Below, piece by piece: positions 35,401-43,905 of a stretch of DNA of 64,000 bases. This DNA comes from Romanomermis culicivorax. Taxonomy: Eukaryota > Nematoda > Enoplea > Mermithida > Mermithidae. The position numbers and the translations under genes are program-made. The DNA is taken from positions 868,001 to 932,000 of the forward strand of contig CAWUHX010000027.1 in assembly GCA_963922205.1 (NCBI GenBank), read 5' to 3'. Below the pieces are notes generated by a model. That model was not told the DNA's origin and did no database searches. It was given only the letters and a program-made list of their open reading frames with translations. Numbering within the stretch: the stretch's first letter is position 1; every line of letters begins with the position of its first letter.

Positions 35401-38197
35401 TTTTAGTAATTGGCAGTAGGTAGTTTTTTTTCAGTCTCGATAAAACAAGCTAGGGTACTAATTTATTTTTCCTCAATTGTGAAGACTGTTTGATAATAAT
35501 AAATATAAATATTTATTTCTTTGCGAGCCTTGCATTCTTGAAATTTCTTGCAATTTGTCCACCAGATCCAATCTGAAATATGTAATGGCTTGACGATTCC
35601 TGCTTATTTTTGCAAAGATCCAGAATGTGAATTTAGTTATGTTTAGTTCTTCTAATTTCTAATGATATATAGGTACAACAAGTCGATTTCGGTTCAACCA
35701 TTGAAGTACGAAAACAAGACATACGTTACCTTAAATCGACTTTCGTAACTAACGCTGTCGCCCCGTGCGCCATTCTTTGTTCGTTGTACAACGTCCAGCA
35801 CGATTTTAGAGTTCAATTTGTTTGCCTTATATATTTCTCTCCCTTTTTTTTATCCATTTTCTAATTTTCAGGACCGTGATTCGGTAAATTCTTTCATCCA
35901 AGAATTTTTAAGCGACGCCGCAAGAATCATAGCAACAGTAGTAGACAAACGGGTAAGCTATGTTAATGTTGGAAGTGTCTATCTGAAAACGCTGTCAAAA
36001 TAGTCATATATTTCAGCAGTCCAGATACCATAAAAAGCAAATGAATTATTTACAGTAATCCGGAGCAAAAGTGAAGTTCTCATCAATTACGACAGTCAGA
36101 TCGTAAAAGTTTGACAGCCAAAGTATTTAAATCGCCAAGTCAACGAAAAAAGTCCTGAGCTCTACGACTCAAATTTTCACTCTGGCCTGTCGATCTGTGC
36201 TGAGATTCAAACTTTTTTCGCACCGGGCGGACCTTTTTTGGGTCGTGCGGAAATTTTTTTACGCGTTTTCACTGATGACATTAAAAATGTGAACTTTAGT
36301 ACAATTTAGAAAGTTAAAATCTCAAATTTTTTCTACGCTTTCATTAAAATCAAGCTGAGACTTAGCAAATAAGAAGTGTTTCGTTTCTCAGTTATCCTTG
36401 ATTGCTTCCACGAACCCGCTATGTCTCATCTCATGTTAAAGTGATTAGTAAAACTATACACTTTTTGAAAACTTAGAAATCTCTCATTTAAGTGAATATG
36501 GACTCGTAGATTCCCCCTACCCTATTTCTTCTTGCACTTACTCAATCCATTATTTTTCAGCTGAAATTCCAAATCATAAATATTCAAAGTTATCTGTAAT
36601 ACATTTTCCAGCATTTCAGAAAAGGAGTTCTTTGTAAATAGGAATTCTTTTTTATTAATCTTCACATTTTTCTCTCACTTGAAGTTTTCCGGTCTCCGTG
36701 GAAACATTTTTTTATTGTGCAGTGATGTGACGTTATTCTAGACTGGAAATAAGAAAACACTGAAAGTGTTTTCTTCCATTTACTAGTTATGTTGTGAAGA
36801 TTCATTTTCCAATAAAACTACTGAATTTTTCCTATGTTACGTGCCGGAATGAAGAATTAAATAAAATCTACAGATATTCAGCTCTACATAATGACAAAAA
36901 TTTCAGCAGTTATTATTTTTTGTTCAATAAATAGATTTTACCGGAAATCTGCAATTTTCTCTCATTTTACGCATTTTATTCATCATTTCAACATGGAACG
37001 GATTAAGTTTCGTGAATGGAAAAAATGTGTGTCATTTCCGCACGGTGCGGATGAAGGCGTGGAGAAAAAAGTCTCCTCTGCCTTAGTGGTTCTGAAAAAT
37101 ATCTCTTTCATGCGACACATGTTCGTGGTTGGGGAGCTCCGCGGACAGCTTATTGACCCCATCGGGCCTGTAGCAAGGAATTTTTCGGGGGGGGCACATA
37201 TTTTTTTCATGTAATTTACTATAAAATTGGGATTTCTGACTTGACTTTTTCCTAAAGAAAACAAAAAGCAAACGTCTACCTTTGCCTTTTTTAACACCTG
37301 AAACATTTCGGGGGGGCTCATGGCCCTCCGACCCCCCTCCCGCTGCCAACAGGCCTGGACCCCATACAGAATTATACTTTACGTCCAGCAGATTTCCACA
37401 CTCAGTAAACATTCATGTTTATCAGCAGATTTGAACAGAAGAAAAATTTATCAATTTTTATTTTTCATAAAGTAAGAAATATCCTATTATTAGTTCAATG
37501 TGAGACCAGTTACTTGTGCTTGACCTGCGTCTGTTTTCTTGGAAATTCCGATAAAACTTTTGAGGCGGCCTATTTTCGTTGCTCGGGCCTTCAGTAAAAG
37601 TTGGGCCTGGTCCGGGACTTAAGGCTGGCACCTTGCGAATATCGTCCGCATGCTCTAACCAACTGAGCCAATAGAGTAATGGGAAGGTGCTCCCGATTTG
37701 CAACAGATCGTAGTTGGGGTGGCTTCTGTGACCACTCTCAACAAAACCTTTTACAGCTCAAGTTTTCTGCGAAAATTTTGACCCCAAAAGATTTCAGCCG
37801 CTGTGTGCATGTATAATCACGATGTTTGCTCATTTTAATCCTCAAACATGTTCCTAAATTCAATTAATATAGATTTCCAATCTTTTGAGTTATTTATTCC
37901 TGGAACGTTTTATCAACAATTTAAGGAAAGAAAATGTAGCCCTTTTTCTCCATCTCAGCCCATCGACAACGTTCCGTTCATTAAATTGGATGTGTATTCT
38001 TACGATTTAAACGCGCCTGTCAATCTAAACCAAGAAATCGATCGACGCTACACATTCGATCATGCTCCATCGAAAAGGAATTCAACGCCTCAAACTCTGA
38101 TGAACGATTTGAACGCAGACCTAGCTTGCTGGACTACTAGCGCTGCCCAAGACATCAAAAATTCGAATTACTTCACTGAAAGTGAATCATCCAGTGT
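12860..38197 (+). CDS. LOTUS and Tudor domain protein of TDRD5/TDRD7 type, 3' end missing
   Basis: Exons with matching phases are 12860-13063, 13600-13829, 15975-16236, 20223-20345, 21784-21880, 21975-22039, 34349-34435, 34871-34962, 35020-35329, 35673-35819, 35872-35952 and 37873-38197. They total about 674 codons. The ATG at 12860 follows a CCTAG that could be a trans-splice acceptor. Exons 2-3 are Ser/Pro-rich. The fourth and fifth exons encode an OST-HTH/LOTUS fold ([16 protein letters not shown] ... [14 protein letters not shown]). From 34871 an extended Tudor domain runs: [14 protein letters not shown], an unusually long insert of about 75 residues, [24 protein letters not shown], and then the SN-like helix [12 protein letters not shown]. 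In this family LOTUS domains bind Vasa helicase and Tudor domains bind methylarginines in germ granules of the piRNA pathway. The last junction (35952 to 37873) is out of phase by one, so a small exon is missed or that acceptor is wrong. The donor at 38198 has no partner exon before the gap. Confidence 0.82.
13064..13353. mobile_element. MITE inserted on a splice donor, with duplicated target
   Basis: GTAAGAC occurs on both sides (13064-13070 and 13347-13353). It flanks CCCTGCTATACTTCG at the left and its diverged reverse complement at the right. The interior holds GCCGGCGCC-rich palindromes and a near-perfect inner inverted pair around CGAAGTATAGCAGCTCG. The left GTAAGAC is the donor of exon 1 of the LOTUS-Tudor gene. 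There is no coding capacity. Confidence 0.78.
14124..14335 (+). repeat. Dispersed MITE-like repeat (CCCCATGGGG / CTTGGGGACCTCTG ends)
   Basis: It begins at CCAGACAACCCCATGG and ends with CCTTGGGGACCTCTGG, which are imperfect inverted ends. Further copies are at about 20765-20890 and 21640-21755 (partial, plus) and 27998-28140 (reverse complement, about 140 bases alignable by eye). All lie in introns of the LOTUS-Tudor gene. Confidence 0.65.
16560..17060 (+). repeat. Diverged tandem duplication in intron 3
   Basis: Two blocks (about 16600-16770 and 16830-17000) share, in order, a TGAAATTTTAC word, an ACATGTC/GCATGTCACGATTA word, a SCAGCTGA/TCGGCTGA word and GCTGAGCGAAAAAA. Each unit is roughly 220 bp. 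No coding sequence is seen. Intron 3 (16237-20222) otherwise has only short decayed repeats and an AT-rich background. Confidence 0.5.
18725..18979 (-). CDS. Unrecognised 84-residue ORF inside intron 3 of the LOTUS-Tudor gene
   Basis: A hydrophilic frame starting [15 protein letters not shown] and ending RRLFWG, with an even amino-acid composition unlike the surrounding AT-rich noise. There is no known motif and no clear splice sites. It could be a small nested gene, a retroelement ORF1 remnant, or chance. Antisense to the host gene. Confidence 0.25.
   Translation of the reverse strand: MNNDRRPKVRGIDQFTYDEFVGRNSVQKFSLSQSQNLITCLNSLELLMNQQLHELEEDSGSNLPSLHCENINKCPNLSRRLFWG
23305..23637. mobile_element. 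MITE with 18 bp perfect TIRs and an internal tandem duplication
   Basis: GTATATACTAGGGATGGG at 23305-23322 is exactly mirrored at 23620-23637. Inside, two copies of a roughly 145-150 bp unit carry repeated CCGAGTCCGA and CCGACCTG words. There is no coding capacity. Confidence 0.85.
24425..24830 (+). mobile_element. Half of a foldback element: GGCGCCAG word array plus pyrimidine-rich arm
   Basis: Bases 24425-24560 carry repeated short words (TTCGGCGCC, GGCGCCAGCC, TCGGCACT, TCGCCAGCC, TTCGGTGCC). They are followed by a T-rich arm to about 24830. The arm contains CTTTCGTTTTCTGTG at about 24776, a word also found in the arms of the foldback elements at 41.2, 54.2 and 55.2 kb. No opposing arm was found nearby. 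Confidence 0.55.
27749..27910 (+). CDS. Unrecognised 53-residue ORF next to a repeat copy
   Basis: ATG at 27749 opens [16 protein letters not shown] and closes with [12 protein letters not shown] before TGA. Its composition is protein-like and better than the overlapping longer frame. It lies just upstream of the reverse-oriented repeat copy at 27998-28140 and may be a transposon coding remnant. No splice sites join it to the host gene. Confidence 0.25.
28138..29490. mobile_element. Foldback element with AATTCGCC word arrays at both ends
   Basis: The left end (28195-28250) repeats AATTCGCC(G/T)CCAGTAATT-like units. The right end (29430-29485) carries the same units in reverse complement (GGGGGCCAATTATTGGGAGC). 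Inverted homology extends about 100 bp inward on both sides (GATTTAAAA, then GTAATATATT/GTAATGTATT, then CATATCC/CATATCC-like words). The core is T-rich on the left and A-rich on the right. There is no transposase. Confidence 0.7.
29669..29739. repeat. Long imperfect hairpin
   Basis: GTGCTTTATAGTCAACACAA at the left pairs with TTGTGTAAAGCAC at the right across a short centre (GTGCATCCGAGCAC). It is a self-complementary unit of about 70 bases in an intron; function unknown. Confidence 0.6.
30501..30680 (+). repeat. Word array GCGCTCTATTGTCC (about eleven units)
   Basis: Units of about 14-18 bases built on GCGCTCTA(A/T)T(G/A)TCC. A further short copy is at 32352-32380 in the same orientation. 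The array resembles the terminal word arrays of the foldback elements in this window, but no inverted partner was found. The rest of 29740-32350 is AT-rich intron with no gene seen. Confidence 0.75.
32421..32458. repeat. (TA)n microsatellite
   Basis: Pure TA dinucleotides directly abutting the left end of the TIR element at 32458. A shorter TA run abuts its right end at 33271, which suggests insertion into a TA tract. Confidence 0.95.
32458..33271. mobile_element. TIR element with GGCCGTA...GGGGGGGG ends, inserted in a TA tract
   Basis: The left end reads CAAGGCCGTATTTAGGGGGG. The right end, reverse-complemented, reads CAGGGCCGTAGCCAGG, then T-rich sequence and AGGGGGGGG. The interior is two tandem copies (about 32525-32640 and 32768-32900) of a unit containing CGCGCCGGTC and CACGGCCATTA, belonging to the hairpin family. 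There is no transposase; superfamily not assigned. Confidence 0.6.
37155..37362. mobile_element. Short TIR element with GGGCCTGT ends and G-rich subterminal tracts
   Basis: The left part reads GGGCCTGTAGCAAGG, then CGGGGGGGGCAC. The right part, reverse-complemented, reads AGGCCTGTTGGCAGC, then GGGGGG tracts and CATGAGCCCCCCCG. It is similar in style to the element at 32458. It lies in the intron before exon 37873. Confidence 0.45.
37605..37677 (-). pseudogene. tRNA-derived sequence, Ile(GAT)-like, degenerate
   Basis: On the minus strand there is a perfect A-box (TGGCTCAGTTGG, 37670-37659), a good D-arm (GCTC ... GAGC) and a five-pair anticodon stem closing a seven-base loop with GAT at the anticodon position. 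The base before the anticodon is C instead of the invariant U, the T-arm lacks the GTTCRA core, and the acceptor stem does not pair. It is a dead tRNA copy or the head of a SINE. Confidence 0.5.
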
Positions 38198-38329
38198 GTA
38201 AGTTATTTCCGTTAGTAGTGAACCAAGACGTTATCGACTTATCAAGATATACCGTCGTGGGACACCTCAAGCCACTTCACCAGAAATTTGCTTGGTCCGT
38301 TTTTTTTTAATTTTTGCGGGTACACATAG

Positions 38330-38689
38330 GACCGTATTCATAGAGGAGTCTAAAATCTATAGACCGGGCTGAGGTCTATTCATAAAAGATTTTTTTGGCT
38401 GTCTAAATCTAGACCGGTCTATAGACTTTAGCTGTTAGAAAAAGGCTAGTAGAAACTGTGATAATACTAATAGAATTGAGTTTTAATAGCCATAACTCTA
38501 TAAAAAATTAAGATATAACCTCTTGAAAAATGTTTTTGGTCTCGATTTCATGGAAATCTACAGATCGATGCCAAGTTTGCCGCATTCTGGAACTAAAACT
38601 CGAATGCCCAGAAAAGGTTTCCCAAATGGCAAATTTATATATAAAATGTTTAAACATGTCATAAAGCAAATACCAATAATTCCTATGTA
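38330..38689 (-). repeat. Inverted partial copy of the 11777-12731 element, interrupted by Tigger
   Basis: Starts with ACCGTATTCATAGAGGAG, continues through CTAGACCGGTCTATAGAC, and then follows the reverse complement of 12270-12540 (for example ATCTACAGATCGATGCC). It is cut at the TA at 38688-38689, where the next element begins. Confidence 0.75.
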
Positions 38690-39245
38690 CAGTCGAACAC
38701 GGATAATGAACACCCCGAGCAGACCGAAATAAAAGTGTTCACTATCCGTAAGTGTTCATTATCAGAACTCCGTCAAATTCAACATAAATTTTACTTCAAC
38801 ATGAATCACTTATCATCATTTAAAAAATGATGTTATTTTAGACTGTTTCAACGAAGCAATATGACTTGTATCCATAAAATCATCAATAGAATTTACAGAG
38901 GCAAGTATTTCATCAGAGGATTCCTTTGAAAACAAAAAATTTCTGACAACCAATATAGCTCGTTTGGCTTCTTCAAACGTAGGTATTTTTTGAACAGCGC
39001 CTTGATCATCACAGTCACTATCGATTCCAGTGGTTTCAATTTCTGGTTCGTCCGGTTTTCTCACTAAATCAACAATTGATTGTTCATCCATATCGTCAGA
39101 AGTAACAACGACATTGTGTTGCATTAAGATGTTTCTAGAAGTTTCTGGAAGTTTCTGTAATCGATAAATGTGTACATATTATCTGTACACATCGTGTTTA
39201 CTAAGCGTAGATTAAAGCGTGTTCAATATCCGTCAACACGTGTTC
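38690..39245 (-). mobile_element. Tigger/pogo-type transposon fragment running into the assembly gap
   Basis: The left end is TA followed by CAGTCGAACACGGATAATG, matching the CAGT(C/A)GAAC style of Tigger TIRs with TA target. Repeats of GTGTTC(A)(C/A)TATCCGT occur at both 38733-38760 and 39212-39245. A transposase C-terminus lies inside on the minus strand. The other end is lost in the N run. Confidence 0.78.
38816..39124 (-). pseudogene. Tigger/pogo transposase C-terminal fragment
   Basis: A 102-residue frame ends KQSKITSFFK. Before that it has an acidic region and PTFEEAKRAILVVRNFLF, then a spaced helix. This matches the tail of Tigger/Jerky-type DDE transposases, which typically close with KQ-x-I-x-FF. 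The DDE core and CENP-B-like DNA-binding domains are absent, either deleted or within the gap. Confidence 0.8.
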
Positions 39246-39345
39246 NNNNNNNNNNNNNNNNNNNNNNNNNNNNNNNNNNNNNNNNNNNNNNNNNNNNNNN
39301 NNNNNNNNNNNNNNNNNNNNNNNNNNNNNNNNNNNNNNNNNNNNN
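39246..39345. other. Assembly gap of exactly 100 N
   Basis: A round-number gap of unknown true length. The plus-strand Tudor gene and the minus-strand transporter both end on unpaired splice donors facing it. Confidence 1.
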
Positions 39346-39362
39346 ACACACTCTATCAGATT

Positions 39363-39387
39363 AAGCAGTGGTATCAACGCAGAGTAC
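39363..39387 (+). other. SMART cDNA adapter sequence left in the assembly
   Basis: The 25 bases beginning AAGCAGTGGTATCAAC and ending GCAGAGTAC match the commercial SMART/SMARTer cDNA amplification oligo, as remembered. It begins 17 bases right of the N run. The next bases are transcript-like (an A-rich open stretch ending in TAA). This is library contamination, not biology. Confidence 0.95.
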
Positions 39388-39503
39388 TGATGATACCAAA
39401 CGAGATCACAGATATAGAGAAACTAGAAAAAACAGAAGAAGAATAATCAACATTTCATGATCCGAAAGTTTTAATGATCACGCGACCAATATTTTGAACT
39501 CAC

Positions 39504-42500
39504 AAGGCGAAGCTCAGAGTTGCTGTATGTAAAGGCCATGGATTTCCTATTGAACACGTGATATAGGGAATATTTCTTCTTGCTGACGTCATTGCTAAAC
39601 AACGATTCGTGAATTTGGTCCTTTTTTACTCGATCTTTCATATTCATTCTGGTCACGTGACTTATGCTGCGACGAGCGGCGTCGTTTCGGCCCCTTTGGA
39701 TCAGCCATGATGGACTTTCTTTAATAAAGCTGAAAGATCAAGAAAAAATCAGTTGAGCGAACAAAGTTTCTGGGGTACTGTACTATAGCGTAAATATTCT
39801 TTGGTGACTACAGTAAGTATAAAATTATAAAATCGTGAGCTTCCTGAAATTGTACTTGCCGATCAGTGTTCAAGAAACGACATTTACCAAATCATCAGTA
39901 GGGCAGGAATAGCAGCGACATTGCAAACGATGGTGGTCATCTTCCAATCGGCAGTTAGGTAGGCTACCATAGCTAAGAACATTTGCGAAAATCCCCAAGA
40001 ATCTGGAAAAAAGTCGTCAAATGTGATTTTGAACATTTCTTATCAAATATTTTTTGGATAGATTCCTTTTTTCTAACTATGCTATGTAAATTTTGATCGC
40101 TTACTCAAAGCTCCCATCCAAAATCTGTGTTTAGAAACGACAAATTCATTGAAATATACATGATTCGTTGTGATGCTACCGGCAACGAAAAATCCAATAG
40201 CAAATCTGAAATAAATAATGGTAGTTCACTGTAGTTTACGAAACTTTCAGTGTTTCATCTCCAACTTGGATCTGAAGGAATGGAAAATGGTGAGTCCAGA
40301 AATGACAAAATTTGGTCAAGTTTTTTTCGAGGAATAAAAATGAGTGATGGGTGATGACATGGGCTTAAGGATCATGTCACAAAATCCAAAGCAATATTTG
40401 ACTTATCAATTATAAAAATTTTCTTGATCAAGATCGTTTTCGTGCATCAGTTCCAAATACAAAGCTGTTCAGATATCTTCACGTTCACATTCAGGCACCC
40501 ATTTGATCTCCAAAAGATCGAAACCACGGATAGTCTGTTGGTCCTTAGACCTTCCTCTATGTGTTCGAATCTAGTCTTTCAGTTTGCTTTTTCTATTCTT
40601 TGAACTTTAATCTTTTTCGTGAATGGACAGCGGTCAACAGCTGCATAGAGACGTCAACTTTTATGCTATGGTATAGTAATGATTGAAATGTGGCACTGGT
40701 TTTTTCATTATGTAGCACATGAAGATCTCGATGTTACCCCAAACTTTTGTTAAATTCAATTCGATTTGGATTCTTGCCGAAGTTCATCAAAAGCTTGGCT
40801 ATGGCTCAATGATGGAATTTGAATTTTCCTTTCGAATCATGATTGTACAATACGTCTAAAGTGCTTTTCTACCTCCCCTCTTATACACAATGTCGGGTTG
40901 CATCTGACGAAAAATGAGTAAAGATAAGGACATCATTAGCATAATTTTTATTCAGTTTTATTTTCGAGAGCATCCTCCATTTTCGTGTTTATTTCTGTTT
41001 TGACAATTTTTTTCATTGCAACCTTTTTACTTTTGTACTCAGGAAGTAAATTTTGTCTTGAAACGCTTCTAAATAATAACTGAAAAGACTGACTTTTCTG
41101 CTAAACTATACACGACGTCTTAGGACAGGAATTTTGTGAGGGTCTGTGAGCGATTTCCAAGTGGGCGATTGTCGAGTGAGCGATTCCCAAATGAGAGACT
41201 TAAAATGTAATAACTTTTATTCATATTTTCGATCTTTATCTTATATTTTTCGTTGTATGTATTGATTTTTTTCTTTCGTTTTCTGCGTGTTGCTTATGTT
41301 TCCGTTTATGAATGTTTTTATGTTTTCATCTTTTGTCTCTGCTTTCTTTCATTTTCTTCCTTCTTGTCACCTGATTTTTCCTTTTTTTGCTCATAATACA
41401 ATATATTACAAGTTGTCATTATCACATTCTCCTATATAGTTCTTATATGGTTCCGTTCATTGTTGTAGGTATGAAAATATTTATAAAAAGTTTAAGCAAA
41501 AAAATGCTGAAGGAAATAAAAGATGAAGAGGAAGAAAACGTCAGCAAAAGTGAAAACATTAAGAACAAGGGAAAATAGAAAAACATAAAACAAACAAAGA
41601 ACACATGAATAAAAATGATAACAAAGAAAAAACAGCATAGAGAAAGCAGCAAGAAAAAATAGAAAAAAAGGATGTGAAAAAGAACGAAAAGATGGTATCA
41701 GCAGGAGAATAGAAAAAATAAAGGTAGGGAAATAAAACAAAAAACAAAGATGAAAAGTAAGTAAAAATCATGGAAAATCACAAAGGAGAATATTAAATAG
41801 GAAATAAAACATGCTGAACTCTATAAGAGTTATACGAGAGACTATGCTTATTAAAAATGATAACTTGTAATGTATTGTTTCATGAGAAAAAAAGAAAAGA
41901 GTAGATAAGATGAAAGAAAATGAAAGGCAGCGCAGACAAAAGATGAAAACTTAAAAACATACATAAAAAAACATAAGCAACACACGGAGAAAGCGAAAGA
42001 AAAAAGAAATACATACAAAGAAAAATATAAGATAAAGGAAAATATGACGTACATTCTCGATCGCTCATTTGAGAATTGCCGAATTGGAGAATTCCCCCAC
42101 ATGGGAATCGCTTATTTGTGAATCGCTCACATGAGAATACGACTTTTTTCAGTATACTTGAATATATTTGAATAGTTCATTGAACAAAATATCTTTAGTA
42201 AAAGCTTGTGCAAATTCTTTCGACGAGAATACTGATTTTGTCATTTTTTCAATTGAGAGGCATTTTGTAAAAAACAAACTGTAGATGTACCTTTTGGGCT
42301 TTGGTTGTCCACTAACCGATTTCAAATTGGCAAAAATTTTACCTGAATTTTCGGATTTCTGTTTCCAAAGGTCTGATTTTAATAATATTTTACTAAAATT
42401 GACATAGTAGCAAAAATTGCATAGATTTCTTTGAGTTTTTGTTGGAGAATTGAAAAATTCGTAAACTTCAGAAATGAAAAAACAGCTTTTCTCTGAATTT

Positions 42501-43905
42501 AGAAATTAAATGCCGATCTTTAGCTATAACATTACCTGAATATCGTGAAAATTCGAATATTTCCGCTGAATACCGAAGCGATACCGGAGATTATTTGCCC
42601 TATTAACGCTAAGAACAATATCTAAACAGGAAAGAAAATCGTTTTTTAACCTAAAATTCACAAAAATTTTTATCATTACCCATTTCCGACCATACCAATC
42701 GGCCAACTGACCCCAAATCTGCGAGCCGGCTATAACCCCCACCATTTGCATCGTTATTGAGAAAAATACATATTTTGTATCGTCGCACAGTAATTTCCAC
42801 TAGAAAAGTTGAATTTGCTTGAAATTGGGCTATCAAAATACCCTTCCTAAAAAGTTTGCTCAACAGTTTTAGTTGACTTCGAATTTCTACATTTTATTTG
42901 TTACCAATTTTTTTTTGCATGGATGTTTATTTTCACAAGAATTAGTATTGTTGTCTCCATAAATTACAGCATTGAAGTTATACAGTAATCTCAATAAAGA
43001 AGACACATGACAACAACTTCTCCAGGTCCTAATTAATCAGGCAAATTGTTTTACATGATGCTGGAATAAAATATTAGTGTATTACATGTAAATTTTTGAC
43101 TACAGCAGAATCTAAGTTATTTGCTACTCCACTGAAAATTTTACTCCTTCGAAATTGGTTTGCGGATTCCTGACAGCCATACCTGTAATTTGGAGGGGGT
43201 TGGGAAGACGCCCTTTCAACTTTGTTGAACCCTATACCCAAATGTCGAAACTCCCCAACTCGGAAAATTTGAAAAAATAGCTTTTTTGGCCTTTTTTGTG
43301 AAAATTTTCGATATTTTTTCAACTTTTTTAGGATTTTTCAGACCCCCCCCCCCAAATTCTGGAAATTTTGGGACCCCCCATACCAAAATTTTGGGTTTAC
43401 CCCTCCCCCAACTGGTCGGACCCCTTACAATGATAACAGCTACACATTGCGAATTTTACATGTGTCAGCTAATCAAACCTCTAAGTGAACTTTACCTCGT
43501 ACACTACAGACTTATAATCCGTAGTCATCGTCAACTTTTCGCAGCCGTATTTGGCCAAATTCGAGCACGAATTTACAGTATTAATTTTCGACAAATTTGC
43601 ATAAAAATTAGTCGAATTGAACGCGGCCCAATTTTCATCTTCGCAAGTCCATTGAGGTACGATTTTACCGAAAGCCATAATGGTCATATTCGAAGCGTGA
43701 GCCACGGTTACGAATTGGCTCAATAGAAGATGGTAAACTTGGTAAAAACCACATCCTAGGTAATGCTCGACGGAAAGTTTAGACGATTTTTCGCGCTTTT
43801 CTTCCGCAATAACCAATTCTTGATTTTCGGGCAAAGCTTCCTGAAATGAAGATCAAAATTTAAAAAATATATATTGAACCGAATTTTCGATCTTCTTACA
43901 TCCAT
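39504..43905 (-). CDS. SLC22-type organic cation/anion transporter (MFS), 5' half
   Basis: Minus-strand exons with exact phase agreement are 43905-43900, 43840-43496, 42799-42680, 42621-42536, 40205-40105, 40002-39888 and 39729-39504, giving 333 codons. The first exon encodes only Met-Asp. The product has TM1, a long extracellular loop with N-glycosylation sites and Cys residues (FNSTNFYANLS), then EWKLLCDD before TM2. The MFS signature GQLADWYGRK follows, then TM3-TM6, then the SLC22 motif FIKESPSWLIQRGRN and the start of the central cytoplasmic loop. SLC22 members move organic ions across the plasma membrane. TM7-TM12 should follow a donor at 39503 but are not in the window; they probably lie in the gap. 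The intron at 40206-42535 contains a foldback element. Confidence 0.92.
41150..42128. mobile_element. Foldback element with GAGCGATTCCCA arrays and about 300 bp inverted arms
   Basis: The left end repeats (T)GAGCGATT(T/C)CCAA-like words (41150-41205). The right end carries them inverted (42060-42128, e.g. GGGAATCGCT, GTGAATCGCTCAC). Inward, the arm at 41205-41480 matches the reverse complement of 41815-42060 over most bases, including TTTCTTTCGTTTTCTGCGTG and TTTTCATCTTTTGTCT. The core (about 41490-41810) is purine-rich. No transposase. Inserted in the SLC22 intron. Confidence 0.88.

Noticed and set aside
40243-40300. Plus-strand exon between TTTCAG and GTGAGT in the transporter intron
   Set aside because: Short, antisense to a supported intron, and with no partner exons.
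41443-42102. Phe/Ser-rich 'membrane protein' ORFs (also at 24.4-24.9, 28.6, 54.4-55.9 kb)
   Set aside because: They are readings of pyrimidine-rich foldback arms. Frames change between copies while the DNA is conserved, so protein is not what is maintained.
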